Below are positions 52,996 to 62,876 of a stretch of 64,000 bases of DNA, one piece after another. The stretch is taken from positions 38,894-102,893 of the forward strand of contig JAIYAZ010000167.1 in the NCBI GenBank assembly GCA_027488755.1, given 5' to 3'. The position numbers and the translations under genes were made by a program. The stretch is from Verrucomicrobiaceae bacterium (GTDB lineage Bacteria > Verrucomicrobiota > Verrucomicrobiia > Chthoniobacterales > JAATET01). Each line of letters opens with the position of its first letter. Positions within the stretch are counted from its first letter, which is position 1. A model generated the notes under the pieces. It saw only the letters and a list, made by a program, of their open reading frames with translations. It searched no databases and was not told where the DNA came from.

Positions 52996-53788
52996 TTGGG
53001 ATTTCCGATTTTGGATTTTGGATGGGCTCGGGCTCGGGGGTGGGCTCGGTCGCCTCGGCGGGGGCTTCGGGCGCTGGCTCGGGCTCCGCGGAGACTTCGG
53101 TCGCGGGCTGCTCCGCGGGGACTTCGGGGGCGGGCTCGGCCGGGGCGTTGGCGGCGGCGATGGCGGCGGCGGCGCGGCGGAGTTCGCTCGCGTTGGGGAG
53201 TTCGTCGAGGTTGCGCAGCCCGAAGTGCTCCATGAAGTGGCTGGTGGTCTCGTAGAGGAGCGGGCGGCCGGGCACGTCGGCGCGGCCGGCGATGCGGATG
53301 AGCTGGCGGTCGAGCAGGGTCTGCATCACTCCGTCGACGGCGACGCCGCGCACGGCTTCGAGGTCCGCGCGGGTGCAGGGCTGGCGGTAGGCGATGATGG
53401 CGAGGGTCTCAAGCGCGGGGGCGCTGAGGCGCGCGGGTTTGCTCTCGGGGAAGAGCTGGCGCAGCCAGGGGGCAAACGCGGGCGAGGTGACGAGCTGCCA
53501 GCCGGCGAGGGTCTCGCGGATCTCAAACGCGTGGCCGGCGGCGGCGTAGTCGGCCGAAAGGGCGTCGATGGTGTCGACGATCTCGCTTTCCTTGGTTTTC
53601 GAAAAAACGCCGATGAGCGGATTGTCCTTCGCGGCTTCGGCGGCTCCGCGCAGGGCGGCGGCGATCTCCTTGGCGGAGATGGGTTTCTGGGACGCGAAGA
53701 CGAGGGCCTCGACGATGCGGCGCAGCGTGGGGCCTTCGTGAATGTCGCCCGGCTCGGGGGCGATGGATGGCGGGATCTCGTCGCTCAC
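52988..53788 (-). CDS. scpB: Segregation and condensation protein B
   Basis: Condensin (SMC-ScpAB) subunit of 266 residues that dimerises and binds ScpA. The winged-helix repeats contain LRRIVEALVFASQKPISAKE, LVTSPAFAPWLRQL, LETLAIIAYRQPCTRADLEA and GRPLLYETTSHFMEHFGLRN, the best family signature. The C-terminal roughly 60 residues are an Ala/Pro/Glu-rich tail. It ends in IQNPKSEIPNE, encoded by an AT-rich dispersed repeat. The GTG start overlaps the scpA stop by 4 bases. Confidence 0.94.
   Translation of the reverse strand: MSDEIPPSIAPEPGDIHEGPTLRRIVEALVFASQKPISAKEIAAALRGAAEAAKDNPLIGVFSKTKESEIVDTIDALSADYAAAGHAFEIRETLAGWQLVTSPAFAPWLRQLFPESKPARLSAPALETLAIIAYRQPCTRADLEAVRGVAVDGVMQTLLDRQLIRIAGRADVPGRPLLYETTSHFMEHFGLRNLDELPNASELRRAAAAIAAANAPAEPAPEVPAEQPATEVSAEPEPAPEAPAEATEPTPEPEPIQNPKSEIPNE
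52995..53025. repeat. Dispersed AT-rich repeat (copy 1), encoding the ScpB tail
   Basis: The minus strand carries ATCCAAAATCCAAAATCG, an 18-mer found exactly again at 60321-60345 in an unrelated gene. Its base composition contrasts with the GC-rich surroundings. Here it encodes the final residues of ScpB and abuts the pheA start codon. Confidence 0.75.
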
Positions 53789-54564
53789 GATTCGGCGGGT
53801 TCGTTGACGGGCGCGGTGAAGAGCGGGGTGCCGCCGTCGTTGCCGTCGATCCAGATTTCGCTGAAGTGCTGGTCCTGGCGGATGCGGAGCTGCTTCATGC
53901 GGATGAGCTCGAGCAGGGCGAGGAAGGTGACGACGATCTCGGTGCGACTGGCGCGCTCGGGGAAAAGCTCCTCGAAGCGGAGCGAGACGCCGGAGCCGGT
54001 GAGGCGCAGGACGTGGTCGATCTTGTCGGCGACGGTGAAGTTTTCCTCGAAGATTTCGCGGAGGTCCTCCTCCTTGGGCGCGCGGCGTTTGAGGACGTTC
54101 TGGAAGGCGCGGATGAGGTCGAAGATGCTGACTTCGTCGACGAGCAGGTTCTCGGGATCGGCGGCGAGCTCGGGGGCGGCGGGCACGCGGGCGTAGAGGC
54201 CCTCCTGCGCGCTTTCGAGTTCGCGGAGATGCCCGGCGGCTTCCTTGAACTTTTTGTATTCGATGAGCTGGCGGATGAGTTCCCAGCGGGGATCGTCCTC
54301 CTCGGCGTCCTCCTCGGCCATCTGCTGGTCGACGGGCAGGAGCGTGCGGCTCTTGATGTAGAGCAGGTTCGCGGCCATGACGATGAACTCGCCGGCGAGC
54401 TCGATGTTGAGCAGCTTAAACGCGTCGAGATACTCGAGGTATTGCTTCGTGATGCGCTCGATGGAGATCTCGTAGATGTCCACCTCGTCGCGTTTGATGA
54501 GATACAGCAGGAGGTCAAGCGGACCCTCAAAGACGTCCAGCTTGACCTTGTAATCGCCCTCCAT
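53785..54564 (-). CDS. scpA: Segregation and condensation protein A
   Basis: The kleisin subunit of the SMC condensin, 259 residues. The N-terminal KVKLDVFEGPLDLLLYLIKR is the hallmark SMC-binding segment. DIYEISIERITKQYLEYL, MAANLLYIKSRTLLP and the C-terminal winged helix (TEIVVTFLALLELIRMKQLR) follow. Directly coupled to scpB by a GTGA overlap, and 24 bp downstream of hpf. Confidence 0.96.
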   Translation of the reverse strand: MEGDYKVKLDVFEGPLDLLLYLIKRDEVDIYEISIERITKQYLEYLDAFKLLNIELAGEFIVMAANLLYIKSRTLLPVDQQMAEEDAEEDDPRWELIRQLIEYKKFKEAAGHLRELESAQEGLYARVPAAPELAADPENLLVDEVSIFDLIRAFQNVLKRRAPKEEDLREIFEENFTVADKIDHVLRLTGSGVSLRFEELFPERASRTEIVVTFLALLELIRMKQLRIRQDQHFSEIWIDGNDGGTPLFTAPVNEPAES

Positions 54565-54588
54565 GTTCAGGGAAATGCGGGGCGCGGA

Positions 54589-54942
54589 CTAGCGGCGGGC
54601 GTAACCGCGCTTGCGGCTCTCGGAGGCGAGCTGCGTCTTGTGCTTTTTCGTGGAGGTGAGCTTGGTCTTCCGCTTGCGGAGCTGCTGGCCGAGCTTGTCG
54701 GCGACCTTGTCGATGGCGGCGTAGAGGTCGGCTTCGCAATCCTCGGCGTGGAGGTCGGGGCCCGGGACGGCGAGGTGGACCTTCACGCCATAGCGCTTGG
54801 TTTTGGTCTCGTCGTGAAAGAGGACCACGTGGGCGGCAAGGATGTCAGGCGCGATGGACTCGAGGTGCTCGATCTTCTCGGCAACGTAGGAGTGAATGGC
54901 GGCGGTCAGGACAAGATGCCGGGGGCTGAGGTGGATTTGCAT
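54589..54942 (-). CDS. hpf: Ribosome hibernation-promoting factor (HPF/RaiA family)
   Basis: A 117-residue short-form HPF that binds the 30S decoding region and inactivates ribosomes in slow growth. MQIHLSPRHLVLTAAIHSYVAEKIEHLES and the alternating beta strand/helix pattern ending AEDCEADLYAAIDKVADKLG fit the S30AE domain. The basic tail (RKRKTKLTSTKKHKTQLASE) is typical. It lacks the C-terminal dimerisation domain of long HPF. It sits in the condensin and amino-acid operon, 84 bp after the 713-residue protein gene; that gap shows nothing else. Confidence 0.92.
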   Translation of the reverse strand: MQIHLSPRHLVLTAAIHSYVAEKIEHLESIAPDILAAHVVLFHDETKTKRYGVKVHLAVPGPDLHAEDCEADLYAAIDKVADKLGQQLRKRKTKLTSTKKHKTQLASESRKRGYARR

Positions 54943-55026
54943 GGGGGTAATTTGAACCCGCCCCGGGCCGCGCGCGAGGAGAAATGCGGCGGATTGCGGG
55001 CGGGGAATGGGCGGGTATGGGCTTGA

Positions 55027-57168
<2,142 letters not shown>

Positions 57169-57216
57169 GGCGCGGGAAGGGGCGGGCGGTTTACGGGATG
57201 CGGGGTGGGAGAAAAA

Positions 57217-58341
57217 TCAGGCGACGGGCACGAGCTCGCCGCGGGTGAGGGCGCCATCGGCCGCGAGGGCGCGGAGGGCGGCGGCGAAGCGGCGGTTTTG
57301 CTCCATGGTGCCGACGGAGACGCGGATCCATTCGGGCAGTTTGTAGCTGCGCATGGCGCGGACAATGATGCCCTGGCGGAGGAGGGCCTGGAAGACGGCG
57401 TCGCCGTCGCCGACGCGCACGAGGACGAAATTCGCGTGGCTGGGAATGAACTCGAGCCCAAGGGCGGCAAACTCGGCCTGGAGGTAGTTGCGCCCCTCGA
57501 GGGTGAGTTCGCGGGTGAGGCGCATGTGCTCGGTGTCGGCGAGACCGGCGGCGGCACCGGCCTGGGCGATGGCGTTGGCGTTGAAGGGCTGGCGGGTCTT
57601 TTGGAGAACCTGCGCGAGGTGGGCGGGGGCGAGGCCGTAACCGATGCGGAGGGCGGCGAGGCCCTGGATCTTCGAGAAGGTGCGCATGACGACGACGTTG
57701 CGGCCAGCGCGGACGTATTTGAGGACGTCGGGCGGGGTGTCGAGGAATTCGTAGTAGGCCTCGTCGAAGACCACGACGACGTGGTCGGGCACGCGGTCCA
57801 TGAAGGCGTCGATCTCCGCCTGGCCGACGAGGGTGCCGGTGGGGTTGTTCGGATTCGCGATGAAGACCTGGCGCGTGCGGGGCGTGATGGCCGCGAGCAT
57901 GGCCTCGAGGTCGTGGATGTAGCCGGGGTCGTCCACCTCGACGGTGGTCGCGCCGAAGAGCTGCGCCATGAGGGTGTAGACGGCGAACGCGTGGCGGGCC
58001 GTGACGACCTCGGCGCCAGGCGCGAGGAAGGCGTGGCCGAGGAATTCGATGATTTCGTTGGAGCCGTTGCCGAGGATGACGTTCGCGCGATCAAGGCCGA
58101 GCTGGTCGGCGATGGCGCCGCGCAGGGCCCAGCCGCCGCCATCGGGGTAAAAGTGGGCGCGCTCAAGGGCGTCGCGCATGGCGGCGAGGGCCTTCGGCGA
58201 GGGGCCGAGCGGATTTTCGTTCGACGCGAGCTTGATGATGTCGCCGGGGGCCAGGCCCATTTCGCGGGCGAGTTCCTCCACGGGCTTGCCGGGTTCGTAG
58301 GCAACGAGGTCAAGAACGTGTTTATGGGCGGCGGGAAGCAT
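57217..58341 (-). CDS. hisC: Histidinol-phosphate aminotransferase
   Basis: PLP-dependent class I/II aminotransferase of 374 residues. The N-terminus YEPGKPVEELAREMG and LASNENPLGPSPKAL are typical HisC. IANPNNPTGT, FDEAYYEF and RTFSKIQGLAALRIGYGLA (PLP Lys) follow. It transaminates imidazole acetol phosphate; related enzymes act on aromatic amino acids, which would fit the downstream pheA. The ATG at 58341 is chosen; the open frame upstream is antisense to the divergent phosphoesterase gene. First gene of the minus-strand operon reaching to uup. Confidence 0.94.
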   Translation of the reverse strand: MLPAAHKHVLDLVAYEPGKPVEELAREMGLAPGDIIKLASNENPLGPSPKALAAMRDALERAHFYPDGGGWALRGAIADQLGLDRANVILGNGSNEIIEFLGHAFLAPGAEVVTARHAFAVYTLMAQLFGATTVEVDDPGYIHDLEAMLAAITPRTRQVFIANPNNPTGTLVGQAEIDAFMDRVPDHVVVVFDEAYYEFLDTPPDVLKYVRAGRNVVVMRTFSKIQGLAALRIGYGLAPAHLAQVLQKTRQPFNANAIAQAGAAAGLADTEHMRLTRELTLEGRNYLQAEFAALGLEFIPSHANFVLVRVGDGDAVFQALLRQGIIVRAMRSYKLPEWIRVSVGTMEQNRRFAAALRALAADGALTRGELVPVA

Positions 58342-58422
58342 GCGAGAAACGGAAGTGGTCTGGCGGAACCGTTGGGATAGACCCTCCACTGAACACGGAA
58401 AAATCAAAACTGGAAACTTTTC

Positions 58423-58860
58423 ATGCGCATTGCCGTTATCGCCGACACCCACGGGAAACTCCCCGCCCCCCTCGTCGAAGCGCTACGCCCGGCGGACGAA
58501 ATCTGGCACCTCGGTGATTTTTGCGACCCCGCCACCCTGGAGGCCGTGCGCCGCATCGGCCCGCCGGTGCAGGCCGTGCTCGGGAACAACGACTACGGCA
58601 TGGACCTCCCAATGCAGCTCGACCTCACCCGGGGCGGCCACGCGTTCCGGCTCATCCACATCCCGCCCGCCCGCGCGGACGGCACCGATTTCCTGCTCCA
58701 CGGCCACACCCACGTGCCGAGCGACGAACGCCTCGCCGGCGTGCGCTGGCTGAATCCCGGCACCATCGGCAAAGCCAACAAGGGCGCCCCGCCCGCCTAC
58801 GCGTGGCTCGAGATCGACGCCGCGGGTGCGCGCTGGACGGTTTATCCCCTGCCGCGCTGA
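58423..58860 (+). CDS. YfcE/MJ0936-family metallophosphoesterase
   Basis: A 145-residue calcineurin-like phosphodiesterase. Metal-binding motifs are VIADTHGKL, HLGDFCDPATL, VLGNNDYGM and LHGHTHVPS, in the standard order DxH, GDx, GNxD, GHTH. NPGTIGKANKGAPPAYAWLE is the typical C-terminus. Probably hydrolyses phosphodiesters in the cytoplasm. It is divergent from hisC (81-bp gap) and not a ligase-associated PdeM by its small size. Confidence 0.93.
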   Translation: MRIAVIADTHGKLPAPLVEALRPADEIWHLGDFCDPATLEAVRRIGPPVQAVLGNNDYGMDLPMQLDLTRGGHAFRLIHIPPARADGTDFLLHGHTHVPSDERLAGVRWLNPGTIGKANKGAPPAYAWLEIDAAGARWTVYPLPR

Positions 58861-58882
58861 GCCCGGCCGCCTCCCGCCGCGT

Positions 58883-59965
58883 TCAGCGCACGGGCTGCCC
58901 GATCCAGCGGTTCACCTCCTGCTCCCAACCGGGCTGCATGATCGTATCAATCAGCGCGACGTTGATCGCCTTCAGCGTGGCGGAGGGAAAATCCGGGCGC
59001 ACGGCAAAGGCATACGACATGTGCGTGCTCGGCAGCGGCTCGACGATCATCTCGCCGGGGTAGTTTTGATTCGCGAGATACCGCAGGCTCGCCTCGCCAT
59101 CCGCCACGACCGTCACCTCGCCGGAATTCATGGCCGCCATGGCCGCCTCCAGCGTGGGATAAGCCTGGCTCCGCACGCCCAGGCTGCGCAACACGGTCTC
59201 GACCAGCGAACCGTCCAGCACGCCCGTGCGATACCGGCCGAGGTCATTGGCGTGGGTGATCCGCGCCTCCACCCGCGACACCGCCAGGCTCGAGGCCACC
59301 GCCCCCGTAAAAATGCTGATGAGCACCACCCCGGCAAACATCCAGAAAAACGCCACCGCCCGGCCCAGCCCCGTCTTCGGCGTCTTGTCGCCATAACCCA
59401 CGGTCGTCATCGTCACCGCCGCAAACCACAGCGCCGAGCCCAGCCCGCGCACCGGATGTCCGCCGAAATGCCCTTCATCCGCCCGCCGCTCCGCCACCCA
59501 GAGCGTCAGGCCAAACGCCAGCAAACACCCCGCCAGCACCAGCAGCAGCACGCCGACACCGTGCGACAGAACATCCCGGATCAGCTCGAAAAAATGCGGG
59601 CGCATCGTGCTGCGCAGCGCGGCCGCCGCCGCCGGGGTGGCCAGATACGGCTGGCTGAATTCCACCTGCTTCGCCCGCTCTGGCGAGATCAGCAGTTCCC
59701 CCATCGCCAGGTCGATCTTCCCCGCCGCCAGCTCATCGATCATGCGGTCAAGCGGCACCTCGACGTATTCATACTTGAGACCCAGCTGCCCGCTGATTCC
59801 CTCCCAGAGATTCACCGCCAGCCCGGTCCAGTGCCCATAGCGGTCCTTCATCGCAAACGGCGGCCGGTCAAACACCCCGACCCGCAGCGTCCCCGTCGAC
59901 TCCTGCGCCCATACCGGCCCCGCCAAAAACCCCACCAGCACCGCCAGCAAAACAAATCCACGCAC
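58883..59965 (-). CDS. GluR0-like ligand-gated potassium channel
   Basis: A prokaryotic ionotropic-glutamate-receptor-like channel of 360 residues with a GTG start and signal peptide (VLLAVLVGFLAGPVWAQ). The first half of an amino-acid-binding-protein fold (LRVGVFDRPPFAMKDRYGHW, KIDLAMGELLISPERAKQVE) is split by a channel module. That module has a first membrane helix (LLLVLAGCLLAFGLTLWVAE), a pore loop with the selectivity filter TVGYGD (residues 188-193) and a second helix (AFFWMFAGVVLISIFTGAVA). The second binding half follows (SRVEARITHANDLGRYRTG). The filter predicts K+ selectivity. The ligand is unknown, likely an amino acid. An earlier start (up to 60103) would destroy the signal peptide. 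Confidence 0.9.
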   Translation of the reverse strand: MRGFVLLAVLVGFLAGPVWAQESTGTLRVGVFDRPPFAMKDRYGHWTGLAVNLWEGISGQLGLKYEYVEVPLDRMIDELAAGKIDLAMGELLISPERAKQVEFSQPYLATPAAAAALRSTMRPHFFELIRDVLSHGVGVLLLVLAGCLLAFGLTLWVAERRADEGHFGGHPVRGLGSALWFAAVTMTTVGYGDKTPKTGLGRAVAFFWMFAGVVLISIFTGAVASSLAVSRVEARITHANDLGRYRTGVLDGSLVETVLRSLGVRSQAYPTLEAAMAAMNSGEVTVVADGEASLRYLANQNYPGEMIVEPLPSTHMSYAFAVRPDFPSATLKAINVALIDTIMQPGWEQEVNRWIGQPVR

Positions 59966-60014
59966 GCCGGAACATTTGCACTTTTCCCGCCGCCTTGTCA
60001 CTTGTTCCCCGCAC

Positions 60015-62369
60015 GTGGACCTCACCGAAAAGCTCCTCATCTCCCTGGCCGGCTGGCCCGTCCTCAAGCAGGCCCGCGCCCTCCACGCCGCCGGCCGCGT
60101 CACCGAGGCCAGCTACGCGCCCCCGCTCCTCAAGGGCCGCATCTCCGACGGCGAACGCCAGTTCCTCTGCGGCCTCGCGTTGCGCAACTCCATCGACGTC
60201 GAAAACCTCTGCCCCTGCGCCGACTCCCGCCGCCGCGGCATCATCTGCGCCCACTCCGTCGCCGTCGGCCTCGCCGTCCTCCACCCCCGCCCCCAGCCCG
60301 CCCACGCCGCCGCCAGCGCCCCAATCGAAAATCCAAAATCCAAAATCGAAAATTCCCCGGACGTCCCCACCGTCGCCCTCACCCTCGAAGGCTCCCTCCG
60401 CCACCTCGACGCCGCCCTCGACTTCCACTACGCCACGCCCGGCGCCCGCAACCCCTCCGCCGAAGCCGCCGTGCTCACCGAACTCGTCGCCGCCGGCTTC
60501 CGCGACTTCAAGGGCCGCGCCGCCCTCCAGGGCGAGGAGCACGTGCTGAAATTCTTCGCCGCCACCCTCCCCGCCTGGCGCGCAAAATGGCAGGTCACCG
60601 AAGGCGAACGCTTCCGCCACGTCACCCGCGACCTCGTGCGCATCGAGCCGCAGTTCGCCCTCCGCGAAGCCCCCGGCGGCTGGCTCGACCTCCATATCCA
60701 CCACACCGCCGGCACCGAAGCCCTCCTCTCCCACGCCGACCTCGCCCGCCTCCTCCGCAGCGGCCAGCCCCACCTCAAACTCAAGAGCGGCAAAATCGCC
60801 GTCGCCGACCCCGCGCTCGCCGCCGACCTCGAGGAAGTCCTCCGCGACTGCAACCCCCGCCAGGACGGCGCCGGCTACCGCGTCGCCCCCGAGTTCCGCG
60901 GCTACCTCGAGTCCAGCATCTCCGCCTGGCGCGGCACCCCGCCCCCCGCCGAACCCCTCACCGCCGCCGACCTCGGCCCCCTCCGCGCCCGCCTCCGCCC
61001 CTACCAGATCGACGGCGCCCTCTGGCTCCTCGCCCGCGCCCGCGCCGGCCACGGCGGCTTGATCGCCGACGAAATGGGCCTCGGCAAAACCGTGCAAACC
61101 CTCGCCATGATCGAGGCCCTCGCCGACCCCCGCCCCATCCTCGTCGTCTGCCCCTCCTCCCTCGTCTGGAACTGGCGGCGCGAAGCCGGCGAATTCCTCC
61201 CCGCCGCCCCCGTCCTCACCCTCGACGGCCCCGACCGCGCCGACCGCTTCGCGGACATCCCCGCCCACCGCATCGTCGTCACCAGCTACGCCCTCCTCCG
61301 CCGCGACATCGACCGCTACCGCGGCCTGGACTTCGCCGCCGTCATCCTCGACGAAGCCCAGCACATCAAAAACCCCGACAGCCAGAACGCCAAAGCCGCC
61401 CTCGCCCTCCGCGCCGCCAGCCGCTTCATCCTCACCGGCACCCCCATCGAGAACTCCGTCCGCGACCTCTGGTCGCTCTTCGAATTCCTCCTCCCCGGCT
61501 ACCTCGGCCCCCGCGCCGACTTCCGCGAACGCTACGAAGCCCCGCTCCTCGCCGGCGGCCCCGCCCCCGACCTCTGGGCCCGCCTCGCCCGTCGCATCGG
61601 CCCGTATCTCCTCCGCCGCCGCAAGGCCGACGTCCTCACCGACCTGCCCGACAAAATCGAACAGGTCCTCGAGGTGGAACTCACCGCCGCCCAGCGCGCC
61701 ACCTACGCGAAACTCCAGGAGGCCGCCCGCGCCCAGGTCGACCAACTCCGCGACGCGGGCCAGGCCGGCGCCGCCCGCATGCGCGTCCTCACCGCCCTCC
61801 TCCGCCTCCGCCAGGCCTGCTGCGACCTCCGCCTCCTTGGTGCCAGCGGCGAGGACACCGCCACCTCCGCCAAAATCACCGCCCTCCGCGAGCTCCTCGG
61901 CGAGGCCATCGACGGCGGCCACCGCGTCCTCGTCTTCAGCCAGTTCACCACCATGCTCGACCTCATCGAACGCGCCCTCACCGCCGACGAGATCCCGTTC
62001 TGCCGCCTCGACGGCTCCACGAAGGACCGCGCCGCCGTCGTCGAACGCTTCCAAACCGACCCCGCCATCCCCGTCTTCCTCATCAGCCTCAAGGCCGGCG
62101 GCGTCGGCCTCAACCTCACCGGCGCCGACACCGTCATCCACTTCGACCCCTGGTGGAACCCCGCCGCCGAAGCCCAGGCCACCGACCGCGCCCACCGCAT
62201 CGGCCAGAAAAACGTCGTCACCGCCATCAAGCTCATCGCCCGCGACACTATCGAGGAGCGCGTCCTCGCCCTGCAAAACCGCAAGCGCGACCTCCTCGCC
62301 GGCACCGTCGACGCCGAGGCCGCCCTCACCCAGCTCGACGCCGCCGACCTTGCGGAACTCGTCGGATAA
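60015..62369 (+). CDS. SWIM zinc-finger SNF2-family helicase
   Basis: A 784-residue ATPase with a GTG start (a TTG at 59976 would add 13 poor residues). An N-terminal SWIM zinc finger reads LCPCADSRRRGIICAHSVA (CxC...CxH). The SNF2 core has YQIDGALWLL, motif I DEMGLGKTVQT, VTSYALLRRD, motif II DEAQHIKN, TGTPIENSVRDLWSLF, VFSQFTTMLDLIE, LISLKAGGVGLNLTGAD, FDPWWNPAAE and motif VI DRAHRIGQ. Such proteins remodel nucleoprotein; the bacterial function is unclear. A copy of the AT-rich dispersed repeat lies within the coding region (IENPKSKIEN). The gene ends 16 bp before the FKBP gene. Confidence 0.94.
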   Translation: MDLTEKLLISLAGWPVLKQARALHAAGRVTEASYAPPLLKGRISDGERQFLCGLALRNSIDVENLCPCADSRRRGIICAHSVAVGLAVLHPRPQPAHAAASAPIENPKSKIENSPDVPTVALTLEGSLRHLDAALDFHYATPGARNPSAEAAVLTELVAAGFRDFKGRAALQGEEHVLKFFAATLPAWRAKWQVTEGERFRHVTRDLVRIEPQFALREAPGGWLDLHIHHTAGTEALLSHADLARLLRSGQPHLKLKSGKIAVADPALAADLEEVLRDCNPRQDGAGYRVAPEFRGYLESSISAWRGTPPPAEPLTAADLGPLRARLRPYQIDGALWLLARARAGHGGLIADEMGLGKTVQTLAMIEALADPRPILVVCPSSLVWNWRREAGEFLPAAPVLTLDGPDRADRFADIPAHRIVVTSYALLRRDIDRYRGLDFAAVILDEAQHIKNPDSQNAKAALALRAASRFILTGTPIENSVRDLWSLFEFLLPGYLGPRADFRERYEAPLLAGGPAPDLWARLARRIGPYLLRRRKADVLTDLPDKIEQVLEVELTAAQRATYAKLQEAARAQVDQLRDAGQAGAARMRVLTALLRLRQACCDLRLLGASGEDTATSAKITALRELLGEAIDGGHRVLVFSQFTTMLDLIERALTADEIPFCRLDGSTKDRAAVVERFQTDPAIPVFLISLKAGGVGLNLTGADTVIHFDPWWNPAAEAQATDRAHRIGQKNVVTAIKLIARDTIEERVLALQNRKRDLLAGTVDAEAALTQLDAADLAELVG
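60317..60353 (+). repeat. Dispersed AT-rich repeat (copy 2) within the SNF2 gene
   Basis: The sequence contains the same exact 18-mer as copy 1 near 53000 and encodes IENPKSKIEN between the SWIM finger and the helicase core. It is AT-rich in a GC-rich gene and disrupts neither frame. Confidence 0.75.
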
Positions 62370-62385
62370 GCGAAACTCCACCCCG

Positions 62386-62832
62386 ATGAAAATTCTCCCT
62401 GTCCTCGCCGCCCTCGTTGCGGCAGCCTCCCCCCTCATGGCTCAATCCCCACTCGAAAAAGGCGAGGCCTTCCTCGCGGAAAACGGCAAACGCGACGGCG
62501 TGAAAACCACCGCGAGCGGCCTCCAATACGAAGTCCTCACCGAAGGCACCGGCGCCAGCCCGAAGGCCACCGACACCGTCGAGGTCCACTACCGCGGCAC
62601 CCTCATCGACGGGAAGGAATTCGACAGCAGCTACAAACGCGGCGAAACCATCCAGTTCCCGCTCAACGGCGTCATCCCCGGCTGGACCGAAGGCGTCCAG
62701 CTCATGAAGGAAGGCGCGAAATACCGCTTCTTCATCCCGTCGAAGCTCGCCTACGGCTCCCGCGGCGCCGGCGGCGTCATCGGGCCCGACGAGACCCTCA
62801 TCTTCGACGTCGAACTCATCAAGGTTCGCTAA
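62386..62832 (+). CDS. FKBP-type peptidyl-prolyl isomerase, exported
   Basis: A 148-residue protein with a signal peptide (LPVLAALVAAASPLMAQ), so periplasmic. The FKBP domain includes GVKTTASGLQYEVLTEGTG, VEVHYRGTLIDGKEFDSSY, FPLNGVIPGWTEGVQLMKEG and KYRFFIPSKLAYGSRGAGG, then FDVELIKV. Assists folding of secreted proteins. Normal length, 16 bp after the helicase gene. Confidence 0.95.
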   Translation: MKILPVLAALVAAASPLMAQSPLEKGEAFLAENGKRDGVKTTASGLQYEVLTEGTGASPKATDTVEVHYRGTLIDGKEFDSSYKRGETIQFPLNGVIPGWTEGVQLMKEGAKYRFFIPSKLAYGSRGAGGVIGPDETLIFDVELIKVR

Positions 62833-62876
62833 AGTCACCGCTCGACGGAATTTTCCATGGCCGGAAGGTCGCCCCG

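Noticed and set aside
58423..58860. Considered as PdeM, the phosphoesterase of the ligase-associated system
   Set aside because: It is only 145 residues long with YfcE/MJ0936-type motifs, and it is far from the helicase and ligase genes.
59976..60014. Earlier TTG start for the SNF2 helicase
   Set aside because: The added residues overlap the divergent channel gene's promoter region and look non-homologous. The GTG at 60015 is more plausible.
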